Source: Meconema thalassinum (taxonomy: Eukaryota > Arthropoda > Insecta > Orthoptera > Tettigoniidae). From it: a stretch of DNA of 64,000 nucleotides. This document shows positions 55,699 through 64,000 of this stretch, piece by piece. The position numbers and the translations under genes were made by a program. Position 1 is the stretch's first letter; every line of letters starts with the position of its first letter. The notes under the pieces were generated by a model that was not told where the DNA came from, did not search any database, and was given only the letters and a program-made list of their open reading frames with translations. The stretch spans positions 1,506,436,545 through 1,506,500,544 of the forward strand of contig OX336388.2 in assembly GCA_946902985.2 (NCBI GenBank), read 5' to 3'.

Positions 55699-56367
55699 TG
55701 TTACGTGCCACCCCCTAGTGGCACTTTTGTTAACTGGATTACGGTGGGGGTACAAAGCACAACACCAATTACTGCTTAAAGAAATAATTAATTTTATTGT
55801 GGCCAGAAAATTACACTAATCAGCAAATACAAGCAATTAGGAGCCTTCACCAGTTTCCTCAAGTCTCTTCCTTATGCGCTCTTGGCCCCTTTCACTTGCA
55901 ACAGACCACAGAAGTTAATCCGTCCTAATGAGTCCGGTGGCCTTGGCAGAAGCTACCTGCCCCTCTTCCTCAGATACAACAAATACAGTTACTTACGAGC
56001 ACTTGATGTACGCTGTTCTCAAGCTGGGAGAAACAATGTCACAGGATTTCGTAACTCGCACAGCACTTCGTCACCACACTTCTGTCGCACAAGATAATCG
56101 CTCGCACTAGCTCGTAAAACACAACAATAACAGAAAACTCGGTCCCCTCACTGTTGAAGCCGCTTATATAGCAGGCTGGTGACTCAATAAATTCTAGAAT
56201 CGTCCAGGACACACGGCTTCTCGACATTTCCTTCGCTGGTGGTGTCACGAAGATTCTGGACCATTCCTTTCACTTCGCAGTCCGTTGCGTAACACGCATG
56301 CAATACACTGAGGGAGAGCAGTCCAGCCCTGGGGCAGTTTTAACTCATGCGGCGAGCGATGAAACGA
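55699..56367 (-). repeat. Gypsy-2 3' LTR (about 670 bp)
   Basis: Direct repeat of 61639-62307. By eye I find a single difference (ttttaactc here, ttttgactc there). The plus-strand edge reads TGTTACGTGCC, so the LTR on its own strand ends GTAACA. The internal edge is uncertain: the purine tract (56382-56394) lies about 15 bases further in. Confidence 0.92.
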
Positions 56368-56381
56368 ACTCACAGCCGTAA

Positions 56382-56394
56382 CCACCCCCTTCCT
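56382..56394 (-). other. Gypsy-2 polypurine tract
   Basis: The minus strand reads AGGAAGGGGGTGG just upstream of the 3' LTR, the expected primer for plus-strand synthesis. Its distance from the shared LTR edge suggests the LTR really begins nearer 56381. Confidence 0.6.
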
Positions 56395-56418
56395 AAAAAG
56401 GCTGATCGTCCCGATCAA

Positions 56419-57117
56419 TCATTGGTCCGTCTGTGTCCCTCCGTAGGCTGCCAGGCGATCTCGATGCACGATCTTCATCTTCGCCCTCGGGCTCCGCTGG
56501 ATCCTGTAGACGACATCGTTGATCCGTTTCACGACTCGGTACGGGCCCTCCCAGGACTTCTGCAGTTTGGGTGACAGGCCTTTCTTCCGTAATGGGTTGA
56601 AGAGCCAGACCAGGTCGTCCTCGTGGAATCCGCCGGCATCCGTCTGCTGATCGTATCGGGTCTTCATTCGGTCGGTCTCAATCTGCAGTTTCCTCCTCGC
56701 GAACGCGTGCACGTCCTCCAGTTGGTCGACCAGTTCTTGACAATACTGGCTTACCAGGATCGGATCATTCCCAGGTCGGCCAAAGGCAAGATCAACAGGT
56801 AGACGGAGCTCCCTCCCAAACATGGCCCGGGCTGGTGTGCACCCGGTGGCTTCATGCACGGCGGCGCGGTAGGCCAGGAGAAATAGTGGAAGATGTTTGT
56901 CCCAATCCCTCTGGTGCTCGCTGACGACTATTCGAAGATGGTTCTCGATGGTGCGATTGAATCGCTCTACCATCCCGTCGGACTGAGGGTGTAGTGGCGT
57001 TGTCCTTGTCATCCGGATTCCCAGCAGCTGGCATAGGTTCTGGAACACCTGCGACTCGAAGTTCCTCCCTTGGTCGGAGTGCAGCTCCAGGGGTACTCCG
57101 TACCGGCTGACGAATTC
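56419..57117 (-). CDS. Gypsy-2 pol, integrase C-terminal half
   Basis: 233 codons after the stop at 57118-57120. The first residues hold the second catalytic Asp (LHSDQGRNFES), then HPQSDGMVERFNRTIENHL with the catalytic Glu, WDKHLPLFLLAYRAAVHEATGCTPARAMFGREL, and a C-terminal GPY/F module (KSWEGPYRVVKRINDVVYRI). It ends cleanly at the stop near the polypurine tract. The frame is the same as that of the main pol ORF, so a single stop divides the integrase core. Confidence 0.88.
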   Translation of the reverse strand, partial: EFVSRYGVPLELHSDQGRNFESQVFQNLCQLLGIRMTRTTPLHPQSDGMVERFNRTIENHLRIVVSEHQRDWDKHLPLFLLAYRAAVHEATGCTPARAMFGRELRLPVDLAFGRPGNDPILVSQYCQELVDQLEDVHAFARRKLQIETDRMKTRYDQQTDAGGFHEDDLVWLFNPLRKKGLSPKLQKSWEGPYRVVKRINDVVYRIQRSPRAKMKIVHRDRLAAYGGTQTDQ

Positions 57118-59997
57118 CTACACCAGGGTCTCTGCGATCGTCGCGGCTTCTTGGTTAGGGAGCGCATACGCCTCCGGCCATTTGGTAAAGTAGTCGCTGA
57201 CGACTAATATGTAGCGGTTCCCTGCCTCGCTTAACGGGAATGGCCCAGCAACATCGATGGCCACTCTCTCCATGGGGCCGCCCACGTTGTAGGTCTTCAG
57301 TGGACCCCGTCGTCTTCGTCCTGGGCCCTTGCTGGCTGCGAAATCGTGGCACCTCGCGCAGTGGTTCTCCAGGTCTGTTCGGCATCCGATCCAGTAGAAC
57401 CGCTCTCTCAGCTTCTCCAGGGTCTTCTTTATCCCTAGGTGTCCACCAGATGATCCTCCATGAACTTCCTTCAGGACTTCCTCCGTCATAGCCTTTGGAA
57501 CGACGACTTTTTCCCCAGATGTCTTCCCGTCGGTGCTCTCCCAGGTACGGCAGATGAGGCCATCCCTTACAATCAGCGAGTCCCACTGTGCCCAGTAGGA
57601 CTTAAACTTTGGGCTGCAGTCACTCACAATGTTCCACCCGGGTCTGGGGACACAGGCCCTCTTCCATTCGGCTATCAGTCCCAGGTCATCATCTTCCGCT
57701 TGCGCCCGCGTGAAAGATTCGCGGCTCCAGCTCCCTTGAAGTTCCACGGTAGTCCTTCGGCACTGTATCCCGGTGTTCTCCTCCCTTCGGGCACAGAAGG
57801 TGCAGTCTTCGGGGCACGGTCTTCGTGACAGGGCGTCGGCGTTAGAATGCAGTTGGCCTTTCCTGTGCTGAATCTCAAAGTTATACTGTTGAAGCCTCTC
57901 TAACCACCGCGCGAGTTGACCCTCGGGCTGCTTGAAGTTCAGGAGCCACCGCAGGGATGCATGGTCGATCCTGATGAGAAATTCTTGCCCGTACAGGTAC
58001 TTGTGGAAGTGTTCAATGGTCTTCACGATGGCGAGCAGCTCCTTCCTGGTGACGCAGTAGTTCCTTTCTGGCTTTGACAAGGCCTTGCTGAAGTAGGCCA
58101 CTACTCTCTCCTCGCCGTCCACTACCTGCGACAGGATTCCCCCTATGCCAAAGTCGCTGGCATCGGTATCGACGATGAACCTTGTTCCAGGTCTGGGGTA
58201 GGCCAGAATAGGCGCGATGCACAGAGCCTGCTTGAGTTGTTCGAAGGCACTGTGGCATTCTGCTGTCCACGTGAAGAGTTGGTCCTTCTCAGTCAGTCGA
58301 TGTAAAGGTTTGGCGATGTCGGCGAATCCCCTCACGAAGCGAAGGTAATAAGTGCAGAGTCCCAGTAAGCTTCGTAGTTGGGACTTGTCCTTCGGAACTG
58401 GCCACCCCCTCACAGCTGCGGTCTTCTCAGGGTCGGTGCGCACCCCTTCTTCGGAGACGATATGCCCAAGGTACTGGACCTGCTTCTGGAAGAGCTGACA
58501 CTTCTTGGGGCTCAACTTCAGCTGGGCAGCCCGTAGCTTCATCAAGATCTCCTTCAGGTTGCAGTAGTGCTCCTCGAAGCTTTTTCCCAGAACGATGACG
58601 TCGTCTAGGTAGACCAGGCAGGTCTTCCAGTGTAGTCCCCTCAGAATGGACTCCATTAGCCTTTCGAAGGTCGCAGGGGCGTTGCACGGACCGAATGGCA
58701 TGACGGTGAACTGCCAGAGTCCGCTGCCCACAGAGAACGCCCTTTTCTCGCGGTCCTTATGGTGGACCTCCACCTGCCAGTAGCCACTCTTCAAATCCAA
58801 GGTGGAGAACCATCTTGATCCTGATATGGTGTCCAGCGTGTCGTCGATCCGGGGTAGAGGGTAGCTGTCCTTCTTCGAGACGTCGTTCACCCGCCTGTAG
58901 TCCACGCAGAACCCGGTGGAACCGTCCTTCTTCTTCACAAGCACGACCGGAGAACTCCAAGGACTATGTGATGGCTCGATCACCCCTTGCTCCTTCATCT
59001 CTTCTACCATCCGGTCGACTTCGGCTTGCTTGGCGAGCGGGACACGTCGGAATGGGGCCCTAATCGGTGCGCTGTCCCCAACGTCGATTCTGTGCTGGAC
59101 CAAGCTTGTCCTGCCGAAGTCTTTGCTCCCCACGGAGAAGACATCCTGGAATTCGCGTAGCAGGTCCTGAAGTTGGCGTGATTGTTCCTCGTCTAAATGG
59201 TCCTGGGATCCTTGGTACAGCTTCTGTAGTTCTTCTGGCAGTGTGCGTCTTCTTTGGTTGTCCGTCTGCAGGTGTCCGTCCGTCGTGTCGGTGATGCGGG
59301 CAATCCAGGTAACGAGCTCGCAGACTCCTAGGTTGGTGTCCCGGTGAACCGTAATGTCGTAGTCGTTCAGGTTGGACAGGCGGACGTACGGCCGAGACGT
59401 CGTGTTGATGAGGGTCTTGGCAACTAGCAATCCTTTTGTCTGGATGCCCTCATATTTTGACTCGATGACAGCCGCCACTCCCTCAGCAGTTCCGTCGACA
59501 ATTACGGCGGCGCTGACCTCCGTCCTGGCAGGAACGATGACGTCCTCTCTCAGCCTTACTCGTCGTGCGGTGACGGCCTCGTGTGCTGGTTGCAAAGCAA
59601 GTTCCTCACCTCCGAAGTGCAGAGTGTTGGTACTCAGGTCCAAGATGATGTTGTTCTGGTCCAGGAAGTCCAGTCCGATGATCACTTCATTTGATACGTC
59701 AGCCACAAGCACTGGATGCTTTATCGCCCGTCGACCAATGACGAACTCCAGTGATGCTTCGCCATGTACTGGTGCGGTCTCTCCGGTCGCGGTTATTAGC
59801 TGGAGGTTCTTTTGTGTGGGTTGCACTCTCCACTTCGGGATCACGGTGGGATTGACGATGGTCCTCGACGTTCCCGTGTCGATCAGCAGGGGCCAGCTCA
59901 CTCCGTTGACGACTCCGTCGACCATCAGGCTGCAATTGTCCCTCCGTAACTTCGTCACACGAACTTGGACTGCCGGGGCTTGACGACTGTCACAAGC
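57118..59997 (-). CDS. Gypsy-2 pol: protease, RT, RNase H, integrase N-terminal half
   Basis: 960 codons open directly after the UAG that ends gag. Numbering from the codon at 59958: protease SWPLLIDTGTSRTIV at 21-35, with VIIGLDFLD near 92; linker; RT with FCVDYRRVND near 350, WFSTLDLKSGYWQVE near 383, and the catalytic CLVYLDDVIVL at 447-457; YLGHIVSEEGV thumb near 496; RNase H FIVDTDASDFGIGGILSQ at 594-611 and YFSKALSKPERNYCVTRKELLAI; integrase zinc region HGGSSGGHLG...CARC; core AIDVAGPF with the first Asp. It stops at TAG 57118-57120. There is no required start codon: it continues gag's frame. Confidence 0.92.
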   Translation of the reverse strand, partial: ACDSRQAPAVQVRVTKLRRDNCSLMVDGVVNGVSWPLLIDTGTSRTIVNPTVIPKWRVQPTQKNLQLITATGETAPVHGEASLEFVIGRRAIKHPVLVADVSNEVIIGLDFLDQNNIILDLSTNTLHFGGEELALQPAHEAVTARRVRLREDVIVPARTEVSAAVIVDGTAEGVAAVIESKYEGIQTKGLLVAKTLINTTSRPYVRLSNLNDYDITVHRDTNLGVCELVTWIARITDTTDGHLQTDNQRRRTLPEELQKLYQGSQDHLDEEQSRQLQDLLREFQDVFSVGSKDFGRTSLVQHRIDVGDSAPIRAPFRRVPLAKQAEVDRMVEEMKEQGVIEPSHSPWSSPVVLVKKKDGSTGFCVDYRRVNDVSKKDSYPLPRIDDTLDTISGSRWFSTLDLKSGYWQVEVHHKDREKRAFSVGSGLWQFTVMPFGPCNAPATFERLMESILRGLHWKTCLVYLDDVIVLGKSFEEHYCNLKEILMKLRAAQLKLSPKKCQLFQKQVQYLGHIVSEEGVRTDPEKTAAVRGWPVPKDKSQLRSLLGLCTYYLRFVRGFADIAKPLHRLTEKDQLFTWTAECHSAFEQLKQALCIAPILAYPRPGTRFIVDTDASDFGIGGILSQVVDGEERVVAYFSKALSKPERNYCVTRKELLAIVKTIEHFHKYLYGQEFLIRIDHASLRWLLNFKQPEGQLARWLERLQQYNFEIQHRKGQLHSNADALSRRPCPEDCTFCARREENTGIQCRRTTVELQGSWSRESFTRAQAEDDDLGLIAEWKRACVPRPGWNIVSDCSPKFKSYWAQWDSLIVRDGLICRTWESTDGKTSGEKVVVPKAMTEEVLKEVHGGSSGGHLGIKKTLEKLRERFYWIGCRTDLENHCARCHDFAASKGPGRRRRGPLKTYNVGGPMERVAIDVAGPFPLSEAGNRYILVVSDYFTKWPEAYALPNQEAATIAETLV

Positions 59998-61353
59998 CTA
60001 CCTTTGCCCCCCTAGGCTGGCTGATACTTGCTTTCTTGGGCCGCGCGGTTTCTCTACGACTGACTGTCCCGACGGAAACCCTTGGCGGCGGCGATCACCG
60101 CAGTCCTTGCTCAGGTGGCCTATCTTACGGCAGGTCCAGCAGGTCGGTAGTCCTCTTCCAGGCCGCCTCTCCGGATGTCCTTCGGCTAAGTTTTTGTTGG
60201 TGGTACTGCGACTCTTGAAGAACTGGCCTAGCACCTCGATCAGTTCATCGGCCAGGGGCTTGGTCTTGTTGGCTTTGGCTGGTTCGTCGACGTCCACCTG
60301 ACGCACCCGCGCGCACATTCTAGATACCTGCTTTGCCGTCTCGAACTCAAGTGCGTGGCTCAGCGCATCTGCCAGGGTCTTATTGCGCGCGAGACGCAGC
60401 GCCTGTTGAGTGTCCGAGTCCCGTAGCCCGTCGGTGAAAGTCTGCGTCGCTATCTGCTCCAGAAAGTCGGCCGACGCTGTTGGGTAGGCGAGCCTTACGA
60501 GGCGTGCGATGTCCATCTCGAACTCCTGCAGGGTTTCCGCGTTCTTCTGTACCCGGGTCCGGAGCTGCATCTGATAGGCCTGCTGAAGATGGCTATCTCC
60601 ATATCGGGACTCCATATGGGCGATCAGTGAAGCGTAGTCCTGGGATCCAGTCGGGATGGCCTGAAGGACGTTAAGGGCGTCACCTCTCAGCGCTACAATG
60701 AGAGCTGTAGCCTTTTCTGTGTTGTTCCAGTTATTTATGGAACAGGCCGCCTCGAACTGACGTAAGTAGGTGCTCCACGGGACCTTTCCGTCGAAGGTTG
60801 GGGGCGTCACTCTGCTATGTCCCGTTCCTGATATTCCCGGTGTAACAGTGGGCGGGCGTTGGCGCAGCTCGGCAACTTCCTCTTGTAGGGCTTTGACTCT
60901 CTCATCCACCCCGGTCGGCGGGCGTCGGCGCAGCTCGGCGACTTCCTCTTGTAGGACTTTGAATCTATCTTCCATCCCTGTCGGCGGGAGTCGGTGCAGC
61001 TCAGCAAATTCCTTTTGTAGAGCGTTGAATCTCTCTTCCACCCCCATCAGCGGTCGTTGGCACAGCTCGGCAACTTCCACTTGCAAGGCGTTGAATTTCT
61101 CCTCCACCCCCATCAGCGGGCGTTGGTGCAGCTCGGCAACTTCCACTTGCAAGGTGTTGAACTTCTCCTCCACTGCCGCGACTTCCTCACGTAGGCCCTG
61201 TTCTAATTTCCTTTGGCTCTCCTCTAATTTCGTCAGCAGACACTCTTCCAGATTTTTCTGGCCATCCAGAAATTTGGCGGTTAGGTCCTCTGCTAACTTA
61301 TTCTGGCTGTCTTCCATCTGCTTCAGGTCCTCCGCTAGCTTATTTTGGCCTTC
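59998..61353 (-). CDS. Gypsy-2 Gag (main part)
   Basis: 452 codons, continuing the frame of the short N-terminal piece. The first 170 residues are a coiled coil made of about six near-repeats of roughly 25 residues (pattern GVEERFNALQ-EVAELRQRP). A capsid domain follows (VTPPTFDGKVPWSTYLRQFEAA, ALIVALRGDALNVLQAIP, YAYQMQLRTR-type text, FLEQIATQTFTDGL). Then a zinc knuckle CWTCRKIGHLSKDC near the C-terminus binds element RNA. It ends at UAG 59998-60000, after which the same frame runs on as pol. Confidence 0.88.
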   Translation of the reverse strand, partial: EGQNKLAEDLKQMEDSQNKLAEDLTAKFLDGQKNLEECLLTKLEESQRKLEQGLREEVAAVEEKFNTLQVEVAELHQRPLMGVEEKFNALQVEVAELCQRPLMGVEERFNALQKEFAELHRLPPTGMEDRFKVLQEEVAELRRRPPTGVDERVKALQEEVAELRQRPPTVTPGISGTGHSRVTPPTFDGKVPWSTYLRQFEAACSINNWNNTEKATALIVALRGDALNVLQAIPTGSQDYASLIAHMESRYGDSHLQQAYQMQLRTRVQKNAETLQEFEMDIARLVRLAYPTASADFLEQIATQTFTDGLRDSDTQQALRLARNKTLADALSHALEFETAKQVSRMCARVRQVDVDEPAKANKTKPLADELIEVLGQFFKSRSTTNKNLAEGHPERRPGRGLPTCWTCRKIGHLSKDCGDRRRQGFPSGQSVVEKPRGPRKQVSASLGGQR

Positions 61354-61539
61354 TTATAATTTGGAAGTTAGGTCCTCTGCTAACTTATTTTGGCTGTCCT
61401 TCAGGTCCTCTGCTAACTTCTTCTGGCCATCCTCCATCTTCTCCTGGCCATCTTCCATTTTGGTTTCCATGCCATTTAACTTTTCTAGCAGTGCTGCCAA
61501 TTTCTCCTCCATTTTAGTTGTTTGTCTTGTAAAGGGCAT
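61354..61539 (-). CDS. Gypsy-2 Gag N-terminal piece
   Basis: 61 codons from the ATG at 61539, the most upstream sensible start, about 100 bases from the LTR. Coiled-coil repeats of the type KLAEDLKDSQN. It ends at TAA 61354-61356 within the repeat pattern, and the frame resumes as the main Gag. The stop is a single-codon lesion. Confidence 0.75.
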   Translation of the reverse strand: MPFTRQTTKMEEKLAALLEKLNGMETKMEDGQEKMEDGQKKLAEDLKDSQNKLAEDLTSKL

Positions 61540-61620
61540 GCACTCACAGGAAAATTAGAGAAAATGACCTGCTCGGGTTTTGAAACCAGGACCGTCAGGT
61601 GTTGTGCTTGAGTTCGTAAT

Positions 61621-61636
61621 CCGGCTTCTGACACCA
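61621..61636 (-). other. Gypsy-2 primer-binding site
   Basis: Two bases inside the 5' LTR the minus strand reads TGGTGTCAGAAGCCGG. The TGGTGTCAGAAG core is a common PBS in animal Gypsy elements; I associate it with tRNA-Leu but have not verified the pairing. Confidence 0.7.
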
Positions 61637-61638
61637 GT

Positions 61639-62307
61639 TGTTACGTGCCACCCCCTAGTGGCACTTTTGTTAACTGGATTACGGTGGGGGTACAAAGCAC
61701 AACACCAATTACTGCTTAAAGAAATAATTAATTTTATTGTGGCCAGAAAATTACACTAATCAGCAAATACAAGCAATTAGGAGCCTTCACCAGTTTCCTC
61801 AAGTCTCTTCCTTATGCGCTCTTGGCCCCTTTCACTTGCAACAGACCACAGAAGTTAATCCGTCCTAATGAGTCCGGTGGCCTTGGCAGAAGCTACCTGC
61901 CCCTCTTCCTCAGATACAACAAATACAGTTACTTACGAGCACTTGATGTACGCTGTTCTCAAGCTGGGAGAAACAATGTCACAGGATTTCGTAACTCGCA
62001 CAGCACTTCGTCACCACACTTCTGTCGCACAAGATAATCGCTCGCACTAGCTCGTAAAACACAACAATAACAGAAAACTCGGTCCCCTCACTGTTGAAGC
62101 CGCTTATATAGCAGGCTGGTGACTCAATAAATTCTAGAATCGTCCAGGACACACGGCTTCTCGACATTTCCTTCGCTGGTGGTGTCACGAAGATTCTGGA
62201 CCATTCCTTTCACTTCGCAGTCCGTTGCGTAACACGCATGCAATACACTGAGGGAGAGCAGTCCAGCCCTGGGGCAGTTTTGACTCATGCGGCGAGCGAT
62301 GAAACGA
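61639..62307 (-). repeat. Gypsy-2 5' LTR (about 670 bp)
   Basis: Direct repeat of 55699-56367 with one visible difference. The similarity stops at gaaacga (62307). The sequence beyond does not continue the LTR as expected from the position of the polypurine tract, so up to 15 bases of the LTR start may be missing. The paired frames found in both LTRs are shadows of the duplication. Confidence 0.92.
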
Positions 62308-64000
62308 TACAGCACAGATAGTTTACATACAGTACCTATTGTCCGCCTTGGTAGCCCAAAGGCTACCTGCCTCATGCTTGGCACGAGCCAAGGCCCACCC
62401 TACCCCACACGTCCGATCGCTTACATCATGACAAGAAGAGTCCTCACTTCACAGCAGTGCGACAAGCTTCCTCCACACGGGCGAGGTCACAGAGTTTTAA
62501 CGGACACAAATATTGTTCGTTGCGCAGTACCAACTATAGCACACAAAACAGGGCATAGAGAGGCCTGTAACAGTTCGTGAATTAGGCCAGGGAGGGATGG
62601 CATTTCTGGTTATAGAACAAGGACCAGTAGTTCAGCATAATTTGAAGATATGTTCTGGTACCATCCAGTGTATTCTTGAAAGCATAGTTCTGGAAGTAGG
62701 AGCACAGAGGGAGCGGGAATTTCAAAATTTAAAATAGTTTGTGTATTTATTATACGATAGTTCAGAGAAGGGGAAGCGGGGCGTAAGTCGCCACACTCTT
62801 CATTAACAGAGACACGCAGTGTTGCTCTGTACGCCACAAGTCTCGTTAACCTTGTGCGCAACTCGGTTTATTGTTCCTTAATATGAATGTGATCCGTAAT
62901 TTTTTCGTGCCTGAAAATCATTTAACTAGAGACAATGTTACTTTTTTTTATCAATGTTTGGTGTTAGATTCTCAATTAAGCCCTTGCGCAATTTCGCAGG
63001 GATTATAGTTTCCATGCAAATTTTAATTCCAAGTTCTGGTTACATTAGAATGAATACAATATTCTTCACATTGATATTCATTTCCTGAAAAAAAAAAAAT
63101 ACTTTTATTATGGCTGTGTACAGTACATAGGTTCGTGTGTTTTTATTGAGTTGGTGACCAGAAAACATAGAATTCTAAATTAGCAACAATTCTATAGCAA
63201 ACATAACTACGTAATTAATTCCGCTATATTGTGTCTGTTTCAGTAGTGAACATACTTTTATTATGGAAACTAACACCATAACGAGACATGTACAGTACAT
63301 AGGTGCGAGATAGCCGACATTAGTTCTGCCTCGTACCTACAGCGTTAATGGAAATGACAGTGTCAGAACAAAAGCACGAGTATGAATATAATTAATGCAG
63401 ACATGTTCCAGTGTGACGTCATACACATTCACTCTGGATATTTGAGTTGACCACATCCGGAATCCATTAAAGCAATGTTTACCTTAAAATCCAGCAAATC
63501 GTCTTTTGCGGTCAGTTTGTTTTGGGATCCAGTGGTTGAGTACTTAATATGAAATTACAAGAAATCATAGTGGCAGTCCCAGAGGAAATACCCCACTAAT
63601 GCTATATCTTCTGAACTGAATTGTATGAATGTATGCATATTAGTTATTTTTGTGTATACTTGATTATATTCAGACATTGCTATTTCAAGACGAAATGTAA
63701 CTCTCAATACGGTATATGGAATATTTTTTTCTAAGCCGTTAAAATTATATTTTCTCATAAATATACAGTATATGTATTATATGTATATGCTTATGAGATT
63801 TGTACTGAATGACCACTTACACCCTTATGATTATAACCCATTAAATTGGAGCCCAGTAGTACCAGACAGACAATATTAACCTCCGCTAGTCGAGTCATGT
63901 TCGTAACGCCGTTTAACGAGGATGAGCGCTGATCTCACTCTTGAGCATTCTGCATTATTGCTATCTTTATTGAACATATTATATAATTACTATTATTATT
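62308..64000. other. Anonymous right flank
   Basis: No gene, RNA or repeat family recognised in 1.7 kb. Two perfect short stem-loops lie side by side at about 62350-62395: ggtagcc-caaa-ggctacc and cttggc-acga-gccaag. A short direct repeat (cttttattatgg ... gtacagtacataggt) occurs at about 63100 and 63255. Confidence 0.5.

Larger units (their letters stand above)
55699..62307 (-). mobile_element. Gypsy-2: 6.6 kb Gypsy LTR retrotransposon
   Basis: Minus orientation: 5' LTR (61639-62307), PBS (61621-61636), gag (61539 to 59998), pol (59997 to 56419), polypurine tract, 3' LTR (55699-56367). Gag and pol share one frame with a UAG between them. Nearly identical LTRs indicate a very recent insertion, yet gag has one internal stop (61354-61356) and integrase has one (57118-57120). 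No env frame. It is more GC-rich than its surroundings. I find no target duplication. Confidence 0.93.

Noticed and set aside
55882..56248. Frames repeated at 61822-62188
   Set aside because: LTR duplication of Gypsy-2, not conserved genes.
57155..59983. Several sizeable frames opposite to or overlapping Gypsy-2 pol
   Set aside because: Shadows of the GC-rich pol ORF in other frames; no motifs of their own.
1..64000. Host gene or a novel defence or metabolic system
   Set aside because: No intron-exon gene, operon-like cluster or enzyme family could be supported; all interpretable proteins are from transposable elements.

Overview
This window looks like eukaryotic, animal, AT-rich, repeat-dense DNA, most likely from an arthropod with a large genome. 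An orthopteroid or cockroach-like insect is my guess, from the style of the tRNA-derived SINEs and the retroelement families, but nothing here proves the species. I see no convincing host protein-coding gene, rRNA or functional tRNA. Every open frame I can interpret belongs to a transposable element (TE). Most other open frames are chance readings of repeats, microsatellites or LTRs.

Layout. 1-1140: a copy of repeat family R1 (about 1.5 kb, carrying an embedded tRNA-derived SINE). 1141-4380 (minus): a nearly complete non-LTR retrotransposon (endonuclease + reverse transcriptase, one stop codon between them). 4441-5011: a foldback element. 5681-11302: a long interrupted inverted repeat with two head-to-tail R1 copies and smaller hairpins inside. 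11303-17700: mostly anonymous DNA with SINEs, a 1.1 kb polypyrimidine microsatellite and short tandem repeats. 17840-20971: a decayed Helitron helicase and, further on, a well-formed Helitron 3' end. 22681-24393: an element with about 160 bp inverted ends around tandem modules. 24400-27522: a broken, internally deleted Gypsy element.

28395-44292 is a three-level nest. An R1 copy (minus) is split by a repeat unit containing about ten copies of a 163 bp satellite. That satellite is in turn split by a 12.1 kb Gypsy retrotransposon (Gypsy-1, minus, 31487-43624). Gypsy-1 has 2.77 kb LTRs, a 4 bp target duplication ATGG, gag, and pol in a -1 frame behind an A7 slippery run. 44293-55698 holds LINE fragments, a 1.1 kb palindrome, a mariner-like MITE and a cluster of R1 copies and SINEs, two of them with clear target-site duplications. 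55699-62307 is a second, compact Gypsy retrotransposon (Gypsy-2, minus) with nearly identical LTRs of about 670 bp, gag and full protease-RT-RNaseH-integrase pol. 62308-64000 is anonymous.

How the pieces work together. The two Gypsy elements and the LINE encode the usual machinery for their own copying, but every one carries at least one premature stop, so none is obviously autonomous as read. The SINEs would depend on a LINE in trans. R1, the foldbacks and the MITE are non-coding. The main interest is the order of the nested insertions, the recurring tandem R1 pairs, the satellite carried inside a mobile unit, and the possible recoding sites between gag and pol.
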